A DNA stretch of 46,388 nt from Bryobacterales bacterium (GTDB lineage: Bacteria > Acidobacteriota > Terriglobia > Bryobacterales > Bryobacteraceae), in the NCBI GenBank assembly GCA_020847045.1, contig JADLCT010000042.1, positions 1-46,388 of the forward strand, given 5' to 3'. The notes beneath the pieces are model-generated. The model ran no database searches. It was given only the letters and a program-made list of their open reading frames with translations, and was not told the DNA's origin. A program made the position numbers and the translations under genes. This document shows positions 1 through 8,241 of the stretch, piece by piece; position 1 is the first letter of the stretch; every line of letters starts with the position of its first letter.

Positions 1-13
1 GGCACACAAGCAG

Positions 14-39
14 AAAAAAGCCCTTCCTCTCGGAGGGGC
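14..39 (-). terminator. Rho-independent terminator of tRNA-Leu
   Basis: Read on the minus strand, GCCCCTCC and GGAAGGGC form an 8-bp stem with one mismatch around a GAGA tetraloop, followed by six T. It lies about 30 bases beyond the CCA end of the tRNA-Leu gene, so it most likely ends that transcript. Confidence 0.85.
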
Positions 40-70
40 CGTTGATGGTTGTAAGCTATTGATTTCTTTT

Positions 71-157
71 TGGTGCGGATGAGAGGACTTGAACCTCCAC
101 GCCCTTGCGAGCACTAGAACCTGAATCTAGCGCGTCTGCCAATTCCGCCACATCCGC
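71..157 (-). tRNA. tRNA-Leu (anticodon CAG)
   Basis: The minus strand gives an 87-nt class II tRNA with a long variable arm. The acceptor stem GCGGATG pairs with CATCCGC, the discriminator is A and the CCA end is encoded. The anticodon stem CTAGA/TCTAG holds the loop TTCAGGT, giving anticodon CAG. The T arm shows the usual GGTTCAAGTCC. It has its own promoter upstream and a terminator downstream. Confidence 0.96.
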
Positions 158-179
158 ACGATGGGGGGACAACCTTTTT

Positions 180-208
180 ATAGTCTCGCAGCGGCAATGG
201 AATGTCAA
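180..208 (-). promoter_or_regulatory. Sigma-70-type promoter for tRNA-Leu
   Basis: On the minus strand a perfect -35 TTGACA (203-208) is followed after 17 bases by GACTAT (180-185), with an overlapping TATAAA just beyond. The tRNA 5' end is 22 bases downstream of the -10. The rest of the gene-free stretch 158-467 shows no coding signal or repeat that I can support. Confidence 0.6.
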
Positions 209-467
209 CACAACCGCCAAGTGGTTCGCACGATTCCTGACAGCACTCTCGCCCGCGCCGGAACATAATTGGGGCGGGGCTATGGCGCTGCCTGCCTGCG
301 CACCATAGCCGCCCTCCCCACTGGTCTTCCCTCGATTTCGAACTGCTACTGCAAACCGGTGGAAGATCCATCAGGAGCTCTGCTACAGCCGGCTCCTAAC
401 CGGAATGACGCGCCGGCGCGCGGGGGCGTTGCGGAAAACTGTGCCGGTTCGCCGGGCACCGACCCGC

Positions 468-2231
468 TCACTTGGCCGCGGGCTGCCCGGCGGACAGCAA
501 CCGCCGCAGCGACGGCATGGTGACAGCGCCTGACAGCAAGCTGCGGCGATGGAAGTCCAGCAGTTGGAACGATTGCCCCTGGCGCTGGCGTTCGGCATCG
601 CGCGTGCGCAGCCACTGGCGCCATCCTGCGAAGTAAGACGGCAACTGCGCCGAACTGAGCTTGGCCCGCCGCAACTTGCCTTCGGCCTCTTCCCGCTCCT
701 GGAAGGTCTTGCCGGTCATCAGGTCCATGGCTTGTTGATCGGTCATCCCGGAGGTGTGCAGCCGGATATCGAGAATCGCATTAGAAATCACGCGCAGCAT
801 CTGCTTGTGAAAGGTAAGCGCAAATTCCGGATTGTCCGATTGATAACCCTCCTCAAGCATCAACTGCGTGGCGTACACCGCCCACCCTTCCACATACGGT
901 CCATTCGCATACACGGACCGCAGAACACGGCGCCAGCGTGGCTCCACCTGGTTGGCGAATTCAAACTGCAGGTAATGGCCGGGGATGGCCTCATGAATCG
1001 TCAGGATGCGCAATCCCTGGTGGTTGTACTCGCGCAGCTTCGATTCGGCGCGCGCGCCGTCCCATGTTTCGGGAATCGGCGTCAGCCAGTAAAACGCTCC
1101 GAGCTTCGGTTCGAGCGCAGGGGCCCCGTTGAATCCACCCACCGAATAGATTCCGCGCATAAACTCAGGCGTCGGCACGATGCTCAGGTTATCGTTGGGC
1201 GGCAGTGGGACGAAGCCGCGCCGGCCCACAAACTCGCGCACCTCGGCCAGCCCCTTGCTCGCATCGTCGAAGTAGGACTCCCGCGTGGCATGTTGCGTGG
1301 CGATCCGGTCCAACACCTCGCGCGTGAGCGCGTCGTCACCGGCGGGCGGCGTGCGTCCCGGCGCCAGTTTGGCGTACATGCCGCGCGCCAGATCGTGCAT
1401 GCGGGCCCTCGTGCGCTCCAGTTCGGTTTCGGCCTCGGCCAGCACCTGGCCGGGGGAGAGGCCAATGCTCATGGTGGCGGAAAACTTCTGGGCGTAGTTC
1501 GCCGCGCCCAGACGCCAGCCGGACTTGCGTTGCGAAAGCTCGCCGGTGAGGAAAGCATTGAACGAGTCGATCGCGCTCAGCGCCTCGCTGGCCGCGCGTT
1601 CGAAAGGCGCCCGTTCGCTGGGCGGCGCCGCCTGCCGCAGCCGGTTCACAATCAGGTCCCGGTTGCCGTCGTTCTCCTGCAGCGCCACCTGAAGCGTCAC
1701 CTCCGGCGAATCGGCCAGATTGTGCCGGGCCTCGCCCAGCAGACGCGCCACCTGCCGCAGCCTCATGTTGATGTGCTGGTAACGCTTCTCCAGGGGTGCG
1801 TACTCGAGCACCAGAGGCGTGAACAGCGCGTTGCCCACCATCTCCACATAGAGCGCCGGGTCATGCTTGTAGCGCTGCTGCACCTCGAGTTCGAACAGCG
1901 CCAAGCGGCACTGATCGCGCATCAGCTCATAGTCGGCCATATCCTGGGCGGAGAGACCACCGGCGCGGACCTTGGCTTCCAGCCGTTTCTCGAAGCTCTT
2001 GTAGTAGCCGATGCGCTGCTGGACCGCTTCGTCTGAAAAGCTATCGAGCTGCTCGTCCAGCGGGACGCCGTTGTGCGCATGATAGCCCGCGCCCGTGGCG
2101 GCCACCGGAGACAAGCTCAGGGTTGTGGTGACGAACTCCTGCAACATGGCCGGAAACGGCTGTTCCGGCGCGGAATCACCGCAAGAGGCCAGTAAACAGG
2201 CGCACACCAGGAGGAGAGGACGGCGCGGCAT
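468..2231 (-). CDS. DUF885 family lipoprotein, putative metallopeptidase-like
   Basis: This 587-residue protein begins with a lipoprotein signal peptide: basic MPRR, a hydrophobic run, then lipobox LASC with the lipid-modified Cys near residue 17. It is therefore expected to be anchored to a membrane on the periplasmic side. The body matches the DUF885 family, which is usually 550-600 residues. The family's HE-x3-GH signature is present as HEAIPGH (H413, E414, H419), suggesting metal binding; the true substrate is not known from sequence. The ATG is preceded by AGGAG and by a -10-like TACAAT (2240-2245) only eight bases upstream, so the transcript would have little or no leader. The gene follows the secreted unknown at 2290-3498 on the same strand with a 58-base gap. 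Confidence 0.88.
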   Translation of the reverse strand: MPRRPLLLVCACLLASCGDSAPEQPFPAMLQEFVTTTLSLSPVAATGAGYHAHNGVPLDEQLDSFSDEAVQQRIGYYKSFEKRLEAKVRAGGLSAQDMADYELMRDQCRLALFELEVQQRYKHDPALYVEMVGNALFTPLVLEYAPLEKRYQHINMRLRQVARLLGEARHNLADSPEVTLQVALQENDGNRDLIVNRLRQAAPPSERAPFERAASEALSAIDSFNAFLTGELSQRKSGWRLGAANYAQKFSATMSIGLSPGQVLAEAETELERTRARMHDLARGMYAKLAPGRTPPAGDDALTREVLDRIATQHATRESYFDDASKGLAEVREFVGRRGFVPLPPNDNLSIVPTPEFMRGIYSVGGFNGAPALEPKLGAFYWLTPIPETWDGARAESKLREYNHQGLRILTIHEAIPGHYLQFEFANQVEPRWRRVLRSVYANGPYVEGWAVYATQLMLEEGYQSDNPEFALTFHKQMLRVISNAILDIRLHTSGMTDQQAMDLMTGKTFQEREEAEGKLRRAKLSSAQLPSYFAGWRQWLRTRDAERQRQGQSFQLLDFHRRSLLSGAVTMPSLRRLLSAGQPAAK

Positions 2232-2239
2232 GGACTCCT

Positions 2240-2245
2240 ATTGTA
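2240..2245 (-). promoter_or_regulatory. -10 box TACAAT eight bases before the DUF885 start
   Basis: Minus-strand TACAAT, then AGGAGTCC, then ATG. The spacer holds a Shine-Dalgarno-like AGGAG, but transcription from this -10 would begin at or just before the ATG. Confidence 0.45.
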
Positions 2246-2289
2246 CGTCGCGGCCCCGGCGCGGGCTCCTCGATGGCGCTGCGGTCAGG

Positions 2290-3498
2290 CTATGGCTTGG
2301 CTTGTTTAATGACCACTTCCTGGTTGCCGCCATCCGCGTTCAGAATCTTAACGGTGAGCGGACCGGCGGGCGCGGGAGGCTCAATGGGTCTGGCCGGTTC
2401 GGCATTGGCGATGGACGGGCGCGGCGTGGCGTTAGGATTTACATTCCACTCCGAAACTCCGCTGGCCGCCGGACGCACTGGCACCGGCGCGCCCGGCATT
2501 CCGAGAGATTGCCCCATGCGCGCCTGCAACTGAGTCAATCCCGTCTCGATTTCAGGCAGCGACCAGGCCGCGCTCACCTGCACCTGAGCGCCGGCGCTGC
2601 CGAACTTCACCCGGTTCAGCAGTTCGCCCATCTCGGGTTTGCCGGACTGGCTGGCCTGCGCGAGCATCATCATGCCCGCCAGCCCTTGCGCCAGTTTTGA
2701 CGCCTCGGCGGGCGACGCGGTGTTCAGGTTGAACTGTAGCTGCACGCCCTGCTTCATGGACACGCCCGCTTCGAAGCTGTCCACACCGTCCAGCGCGGCC
2801 AGCGGCCCCAGCGCAGCGGCGCCCTCCCCACCGGAGAGCTGCTTGGGCGGCATGTTCCCGACAAACCACATCTCATACAAGGGCGCCAGTTCCATCGCGC
2901 GGAGCCACACCGGGTCGTATGCATTGCTGCCATCGGCCGACGCGTAATGGTCAATGGCGGCCTTGACTGAGTTGCCATCGCCAATCAGCACCACCTGCGG
3001 GCTCACCAGCCCCACCTGTCCAAAACCGCGTCCCGGCGCCTGGCCATTCTCCGACCAGAGTTCCACGCCGCGATAGGTCTTCTTCTCACCCCGCGACGCC
3101 AGCGCTTTCCGCAGCTTCGCCAGGTCGAATGCGCCCTGCAGCGTGATGACTCCACGCCGCGTATCCATCTCCGCGCCGTTCAGGGCCTCGGCGGGCGCGC
3201 TGAGCAGCACGCGTTCTATGCCCTGGAAGAGGTCCATATCTCCTGGCCTTGCCGAGGCGGTCCAGGCCGACCCCGCCGATTTGAAATTCTTCGCCAGCCT
3301 CTGGCCGAGAGGCGAGTTCATCATGCCGCGAACGTCAAAGCCCATCAGCACCTTGGCCTCCGGATGCGCATAGCGCCAATACGTGGGCAGCGAGGCGCTT
3401 TGCGGTTCTGCCGCGGCGGTTCCGGCCAGCAAGGCGCACAACAACGTCAGAATCACGGCGGAACAGGCCCGGCACGGCCCGGAATACGGCGTAAGCAT
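2290..3498 (-). CDS. Secreted protein of unknown function
   Basis: I do not recognise a named domain in this 402-residue protein. It has a cleavable-type signal peptide: MLTPYSG, a hydrophobic stretch of about 20 residues, then AAAEP. The mature part starts with a segment on progressive 'MGFDVRGMMNSPLGQRL' lines that recalls acidobacterial proteins carrying repeated globular segments, and it ends with a proline-rich stretch (residues about 340-380) before a short basic tail. The ATG has a good ribosome site, GGAGG six bases upstream, unlike many neighbours that appear leaderless. It lies upstream of the DUF885 lipoprotein on the same strand and both are exported, so a shared envelope role is possible but only inferred. 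Confidence 0.7.
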   Translation of the reverse strand: MLTPYSGPCRACSAVILTLLCALLAGTAAAEPQSASLPTYWRYAHPEAKVLMGFDVRGMMNSPLGQRLAKNFKSAGSAWTASARPGDMDLFQGIERVLLSAPAEALNGAEMDTRRGVITLQGAFDLAKLRKALASRGEKKTYRGVELWSENGQAPGRGFGQVGLVSPQVVLIGDGNSVKAAIDHYASADGSNAYDPVWLRAMELAPLYEMWFVGNMPPKQLSGGEGAAALGPLAALDGVDSFEAGVSMKQGVQLQFNLNTASPAEASKLAQGLAGMMMLAQASQSGKPEMGELLNRVKFGSAGAQVQVSAAWSLPEIETGLTQLQARMGQSLGMPGAPVPVRPAASGVSEWNVNPNATPRPSIANAEPARPIEPPAPAGPLTVKILNADGGNQEVVIKQAKP

Positions 3499-3611
3499 GA
3501 GCTACCTCCAGACTACCTATCGGCGGCCGCGGCCTCAGATCCCATAAGGTATTCGCCTGAACTTACTCCTTTTCCCCACCACGGCGCATCGTGACCTCGT
3601 CATGATTCCCG

Positions 3612-3617
3612 TATAAT
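3612..3617 (+). promoter_or_regulatory. Perfect -10 TATAAT six bases before the GNAT start
   Basis: Consensus TATAAT at 3612-3617 is separated from the ATG at 3624 by exactly six bases, which predicts a leaderless mRNA. A weak -35 (TCGTGA, 3589-3594) lies 17-18 bases upstream. Confidence 0.6.
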
Positions 3618-3623
3618 CCAGAC

Positions 3624-4583
3624 ATGGCCGCAACCGCGGGGGTGTCCACTCTGCTCGAGTTGCGGCAACTGCGTCCGGAGCACCTCTTCCAACTGCTGGC
3701 CGAAGAGGAGGCCGTCTGGCAGCAGGACATGCACTGGGACTTCCGGCCGTCGGCCGAACTGGTGCGGCGCTTCCTTGGCTTGCAGGCGCTGAACGGACAT
3801 GCCCTGTGCCTGCGTGACGAGGTGATCGGCTATGCCTACTTCGTTTGCGAAGACTACAAGGGTGTGATTGGCGACCTTTATGTGCGCGCGCAGCACCGCG
3901 CTCCGGAGTTGGAAGCGCGGCTGCTCGAAGCCACCGTGCGGACGCTACTCGCCGTGCCGCATGTGCGCCGCCTGGAGTCACAGCTCATGCTGATGAGCCC
4001 GGAGTCGCAATCGCCGCTTCCCTTCCCGGACCGCGGCCGCGCCTTCCCGCGCGACTACATGGTGGCGCCGCTGCTGGCGCCCGTCTCCCTCGCCGGCCAC
4101 CCCGGCGCCGGCAAGGTGCGGATCGAAGGCTGGCAGGACGGCTTCACGCAGCAGGCGGCGCGGTTGATCGCCGAAGGCTACGCCGGACATGTCGACGCCG
4201 ACATCAATGACCAGTACCGCTCCGAAGCGGGCGCGCGCCGGTTCCTGCACAACATCGTGCAGTACCCGGGATGCGGCAGCTTCTTTCCACCGGCCTCGAT
4301 GGCGGCTTTCGACCGTGACACCGGACGCATGACGGGCCTGTGCCTGACGTCGCTGATCGCCTTCGACACCGGCCATGTGACACAGGTGTGCGTGCACCCG
4401 GAGTGGCGCGGACATGGGTTGGGATATGAGATGATGCGCCGTTCCCTGCGCGAGCTGCAATTGGCCGGATGCCGCCAGGCGAGCCTGACGGTGACCTCGG
4501 CCAACACGGGCGCGCGCGGCCTGTACGAACGGATCGGCTTTGCCACGCGCCGCGTGTTCAACGCGATGGTGTGGGAGCTGTAA
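3624..4583 (+). CDS. Double GNAT-domain acetyltransferase
   Basis: The 319-residue protein contains two GNAT folds in tandem, about residues 8-130 and 150-319. The C-terminal copy has the acetyl-CoA-binding segment (VCVHPEWRGHGLGYEMM, the R/Q-x2-G-x-G/A type loop as RGHGLG) and the late motif TSANTGARGLYERIGF, both typical of active GNAT enzymes. The N-terminal copy lacks a clear Q/RxxGxG loop and may be structural or substrate-binding. The substrate cannot be told from sequence; GNAT proteins acetylate amines on small molecules or proteins. It is transcribed from a TATAAT box six bases before the ATG, without a Shine-Dalgarno site, and is followed 75 bases later by the peroxiredoxin gene. 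Confidence 0.85.
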   Translation: MAATAGVSTLLELRQLRPEHLFQLLAEEEAVWQQDMHWDFRPSAELVRRFLGLQALNGHALCLRDEVIGYAYFVCEDYKGVIGDLYVRAQHRAPELEARLLEATVRTLLAVPHVRRLESQLMLMSPESQSPLPFPDRGRAFPRDYMVAPLLAPVSLAGHPGAGKVRIEGWQDGFTQQAARLIAEGYAGHVDADINDQYRSEAGARRFLHNIVQYPGCGSFFPPASMAAFDRDTGRMTGLCLTSLIAFDTGHVTQVCVHPEWRGHGLGYEMMRRSLRELQLAGCRQASLTVTSANTGARGLYERIGFATRRVFNAMVWEL

Positions 4584-4658
4584 GCGCGGCCCCGGCCAGT
4601 GTCATAAGATCAGGTGTAGCAACATCACCCGTTCCGGGTAGAAACTGGGGTACCAAAC

Positions 4659-5318
4659 GTGTCACTACGCATCAATGATGAAGCTCCGAATTTCCAGGCC
4701 GTGACGACGCAGGGCCCGATCGACTTTCACCAGTGGATCGGCGATGGCTGGGCCATTCTGTTTTCGCATCCGAAAGATTTCACGCCGGTGTGCACCACCG
4801 AGCTGGGCTACATGGCCGGGCTGCGCGATGAGTTCGCCCGACGCGGCTGCAAGATCATCGGACTGAGCGTCGATCCCGTGGACGACCACGCACGGTGGGC
4901 CGCCGACATCGAGGAGACGCAGGGCCACAAAGTGACCTATCCGATGATCGGCGATCCGGAACTGAAGGTGGCCAAGCTCTACGGCATGCTGCCGGCCGGT
5001 GCGGGAGAAACCTCGCAAGGGCGGACGCCAGCCAACAACGCCACGGTGCGCACCGTGTTCGTCGTGGGTCCGGACAAGAAGATCAAGCTCATGCTCATGT
5101 ATCCGATGAGCACGGGGCGGAACTTCGACGAGGTGCTCCGCGTGCTGGATTCCATTCAATTGACGGCGCGGCACCAGGTGGCCACGCCGGTGAACTGGAA
5201 GCCGGGCGGCGATGTCATCATCTCGCCGGCCTTGAACGAGGAGCAGGCGCGGGCGAAGTTTCCCGGCGGCTGGAAGCAGCTGAAGCCCTATCTGCGCATC
5301 GTTCCGCAACCGGAGTAA
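4659..5318 (+). CDS. 1-Cys peroxiredoxin (Prx6 family)
   Basis: The 219-residue protein is a Prx6-type peroxiredoxin, reducing hydrogen peroxide and organic hydroperoxides in the cytoplasm. The peroxidatic site is HPKDFTPVCTTE with Cys45, and the conserved Arg and the C-terminal dimerisation extension (VNWKPGGDVIISP, then FPGGW and YLRIVPQPE) match family members of about 215-220 residues. No resolving cysteine is evident in the C-terminal part, in keeping with the 1-Cys mechanism. The start is GTG at 4659, the first in-frame start matching the family's MSLRINDEAPNF. It is followed after 10 bases by the PLP enzyme gene, suggesting one transcript. It is distinct from the AhpC at 36492. Confidence 0.93.
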   Translation: MSLRINDEAPNFQAVTTQGPIDFHQWIGDGWAILFSHPKDFTPVCTTELGYMAGLRDEFARRGCKIIGLSVDPVDDHARWAADIEETQGHKVTYPMIGDPELKVAKLYGMLPAGAGETSQGRTPANNATVRTVFVVGPDKKIKLMLMYPMSTGRNFDEVLRVLDSIQLTARHQVATPVNWKPGGDVIISPALNEEQARAKFPGGWKQLKPYLRIVPQPE

Positions 5319-5328
5319 GCTGAAGCCT

Positions 5329-6807
5329 GTGACCCAGGCCGCGCGGCGCCGGAGCTACGAGGAGTTCCTGTCGCGCTTTCCCGAATATGCGAGCGCGCGT
5401 TCGCTGGACGAGTTGCGCGCCTCCGATTTTGCGCGCCTGGACGAGCGCGGCCAAACCTATCTGGATTACACCGGCGGAGCGCTGCCGGCGCGTTCGCACA
5501 TCGAGCGGCACATGGAGTTGCTGCTCTCCGGCGTGTTCGGAAATCCGCACTCGGCCAACCCGGCGTCGTCGGCGATGACGGCGCTGGTGGAACGGGCCCG
5601 GCGCGCGGCGCTGGCCTACTTCCACGGTGGGGACGACTACGCGTTGATCTTCACACCGAATGCCTCGGGCGCTTTGAAGCTGGTGGGCGAGTCCTTCCCT
5701 TTCGCGCCCGGCGGGCGGTTTCTCGCCGCGGCTGACAATCACAACTCGGTGAACGGCATCCGCGAGTTCGCCCGTGCGCGGGGCGCCCGCGTGGATTATG
5801 CGCCGCTGGCCGTGCCCGCACTGCGCCTGGACCTTCCGGCTGTGCGCGCCCTGTTGGAGGAGGATGACGCGGGCGAGCGGCTGTTCGCGTTTCCGGCTCA
5901 ATCCAATTTCACGGGCGTGAAGCATCCGCTGGAACTGGTGGAGGAGGCGCGCGCACGGCGCTGGCGGGTGCTGCTGGACGCGGCGGCGTTCGCGCCATCG
6001 AACCGGCTGGATCTGAGCGCCGTGCGGCCGGACTTCGTCACCGTCTCGTTCTACAAAATGTTCGGGTATCCGACAGGAGTGGGCGCACTGCTGGCCCGCC
6101 ACGAGGCGCTGGCTTTGTTGCGGCGTCCCTGGTTCGCGGGCGGAACGGTGAACTTCGCCTCCGTGGGCGCGCAACGGCACAGATTGGCGCGTGGCGAGGC
6201 GGCCTTTGAAGACGGCACGCTGAACTACCTGTCCATTCCGGCCGTGGAGATGGGCCTGGAGCTGATGGAGCGCACAGGCGTGGAGACCATCGCCACGCGC
6301 GTGCGCGCACTCACAGGCTGGTTGCTGGAGGAGCTGCTCGCCTTGCGCCACTCCAACGGACGCGCCATGGTGCGGCTGTATGGTCCGGCGACGGTGGAAC
6401 ACCGGGGCGGCACCGTAACGCTGAACTTGTACGACCCCGAAGGTCATCTGCTGGACTACCGCCGCGTGGAGGAACTGGCCGGCGCGGAGGGCATCTCGCT
6501 GCGCACAGGATGCTTCTGCAACCCTGGCGCGGGGGAATGCGCCGAGGGGCTGACCGGGGCGGAGATGCTGGCCGGCTACGCCCTCGGCGATGACATCAAC
6601 CTGCACAGCTTTCTGCGTCTGATGCAGGACAGCGGCAGGAACAAGAGCGCCGGGGCGATCCGCGTTTCGATGGGCATGGTGAGCAACTGGGACGATGTGT
6701 CGAAATTTGTCGAATTCGCCGAAGGCTTTCGCGATCAGACGAGGCTGGGCATCGGCCAGGTGACCTTTGACATCGACTCCTGCCGCGTGGTGCGTGATGG
6801 AAGCTAA
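5329..6807 (+). CDS. Class V aminotransferase-fold enzyme, MoCo-sulfurase-like
   Basis: The 492-residue protein is a PLP enzyme of the cysteine-desulfurase-like class V fold. The PLP lysine is K243 in SFYKMFGYPTG, and a late active-site segment LRTGCFCNPG carries Cys395 and Cys397. Both segments are the pattern seen in the N-terminal NifS-like domain of eukaryotic molybdenum cofactor sulfurases (Mocos/ABA3). No MOSC domain follows; the protein ends after the aminotransferase fold. The likely chemistry is sulfur transfer from cysteine, with the acceptor unknown. The start is GTG, ten bases after the peroxiredoxin stop, so co-transcription is likely. A molybdenum enzyme gene is not present in the window, so a role in MoCo sulfuration is only inferred. 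Confidence 0.82.
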   Translation: MTQAARRRSYEEFLSRFPEYASARSLDELRASDFARLDERGQTYLDYTGGALPARSHIERHMELLLSGVFGNPHSANPASSAMTALVERARRAALAYFHGGDDYALIFTPNASGALKLVGESFPFAPGGRFLAAADNHNSVNGIREFARARGARVDYAPLAVPALRLDLPAVRALLEEDDAGERLFAFPAQSNFTGVKHPLELVEEARARRWRVLLDAAAFAPSNRLDLSAVRPDFVTVSFYKMFGYPTGVGALLARHEALALLRRPWFAGGTVNFASVGAQRHRLARGEAAFEDGTLNYLSIPAVEMGLELMERTGVETIATRVRALTGWLLEELLALRHSNGRAMVRLYGPATVEHRGGTVTLNLYDPEGHLLDYRRVEELAGAEGISLRTGCFCNPGAGECAEGLTGAEMLAGYALGDDINLHSFLRLMQDSGRNKSAGAIRVSMGMVSNWDDVSKFVEFAEGFRDQTRLGIGQVTFDIDSCRVVRDGS

Positions 6808-6822
6808 CGGCGTGGCCCGCTT

Positions 6823-8187
6823 TTAGAACTTGTCTTTCTTCGGCTCGCGCTGGCGCGGCAGAAAGATGAGCGTGGCATCGACGGTGCGCGTATCGTCGTG
6901 GATGTCCAGTGTGTGGCGGATATCACCCAGGTCCTCGAACATGCGCTCCTCACGAATCCGGTTGATGAAAAACTCGGGATAGGACGCGTTGAAGGGCTTG
7001 CCGCGCTCCAGGGCCCAGCGTTTTTCCACGGCGGGCGTGCCAATGAGATCGAGTCCCGTGATGGTGAGCTTGCCGAACAGGTACTGCGCGCCGGGCGTGA
7101 CGCGGAGGACGAGATCGGCCGTGTGCTTATCCTCGTGCAGCGTACGTTCCACCGACGAGGTGACGCGCAGGAAGCCGCGCTGCCGCATGTTGTCGCGGAT
7201 GCGGGCCTGTGCGGCGCGCACCTCATCGAAATTGGCGAGCTCCTCCTCCTTGAGCTTTGAAAGAGCGAGCAGATCCTCGTTGTAGGGTTCGGCGCCAGCC
7301 ACAGCAACGTGGCCGAAGTTGTAGCTGTCTCCCTCCTCGACATCGACGGTAACCGAGATCCCCTTCACCTTTTCGGCCGTGGCGATGGTGATGCCTGGAA
7401 ACCGCACGCGCAGCCGCCCGCGCGCTTCATACACCGGTAGGATGGCGTTGCTCAGAATCTGGCGGAAGAACGGTTCGCGGTACTCCGTGCCGACCGCGAC
7501 GCCGTGAATGGCCAGTTGCAGAACAGGCGAGGGAACCACCTTGTTGCCCCGGAAGTGAACTTCGGCGACGATGGGCGGCGCGCCGGTGGGGTAGAAGAGG
7601 ACGTGGAGATCGGTGGGCATGTCCGAGGTGACCCGCGAAGAGACAGCAACGGAGGGCCCTTTGGCCGAGGCCAGTTCGGAAAGCGCCTTGCGCGCGGCGG
7701 CGAGCACCGGATCGGTGGGCGGCAGCTTGCCGTTGAACAGGGGCAGAGCCTTGCTGAGCGCGGCGTTGGCCGCGTCATCGGGAATGCCGAGGCGCGTGTA
7801 GCGGACGGGGTAGACCTGGGCGATGTCGGCGATTTCGAAGGTGACGGCGAAGCCGCCCGGTCCCGAGTCGTAGCGGTAGCCGATGGTTTCAAAGAAGCCC
7901 GTGGCGAGCAGGCGGTCGCGCGCGGCGTCGAAGATTTCCTTGGAGCCTGGCTTGCCGGCGGAGAGTCCGCTGAGCGCGAGGATGGCGGCTTCCGGGTAGA
8001 GCTTGCTGCCCTCGGCGCGCAGACTGGCGATGGCCGTGTGAGCGGCGGGAGTGGCGGAGGTTGCGGCGGGCGGCTTGGCGGGAAGCGACCGCGGCGCACG
8101 GGCGCCCTTGCGCCGTGTGCTTTTCTTAGGGGCGGATTGCGCGGGCAACAGCAGCGCGCACACCAGGAGCAGTCCAAGGAGACGCAT
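6823..8187 (-). CDS. Secreted POTRA-repeat protein without a beta-barrel
   Basis: The 454-residue protein starts with a signal peptide (MRLLGLLLVCALLLPAQS) and a basic linker, so it is exported. The mature part holds about four alpha/beta segments of POTRA type, for example VAEVHFRGNKVVPSPVL, GHVAVAGAEPYNEDLL and GKLTITGLDLIGTPAV, as found at the N-terminus of BamA, TamA and related outer-membrane assembly proteins. The C-terminal 16-strand barrel of those proteins is absent: the chain stops after the last POTRA-like unit. I chose ATG 8187 because the longer frame from 8229 would run over the -10 box TACAAT at 8195-8200, seven bases before this ATG, and would bury the signal peptide. It may act as a periplasmic accessory to a separate barrel protein. 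Confidence 0.72.
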   Translation of the reverse strand: MRLLGLLLVCALLLPAQSAPKKSTRRKGARAPRSLPAKPPAATSATPAAHTAIASLRAEGSKLYPEAAILALSGLSAGKPGSKEIFDAARDRLLATGFFETIGYRYDSGPGGFAVTFEIADIAQVYPVRYTRLGIPDDAANAALSKALPLFNGKLPPTDPVLAAARKALSELASAKGPSVAVSSRVTSDMPTDLHVLFYPTGAPPIVAEVHFRGNKVVPSPVLQLAIHGVAVGTEYREPFFRQILSNAILPVYEARGRLRVRFPGITIATAEKVKGISVTVDVEEGDSYNFGHVAVAGAEPYNEDLLALSKLKEEELANFDEVRAAQARIRDNMRQRGFLRVTSSVERTLHEDKHTADLVLRVTPGAQYLFGKLTITGLDLIGTPAVEKRWALERGKPFNASYPEFFINRIREERMFEDLGDIRHTLDIHDDTRTVDATLIFLPRQREPKKDKF

Positions 8188-8194
8188 CAGTTCT

Positions 8195-8200
8195 ATTGTA
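8195..8200 (-). promoter_or_regulatory. -10 box TACAAT seven bases before the POTRA protein start
   Basis: Minus-strand TACAAT followed by AGAACTG and then ATG. This spacing predicts a leaderless or near-leaderless mRNA and sets the start at 8187. Confidence 0.5.
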
Positions 8201-8241
8201 TGGACGCGTGGGCGCTGCTCCGGTTGCAAGCATGTGCGCCC

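Noticed and set aside
549..2036. Long open frame opposite the DUF885 gene (495 codons)
   Set aside because: High GC creates long antisense frames. The opposite strand has a signal peptide, HEAIPGH and full family length; this frame has none.
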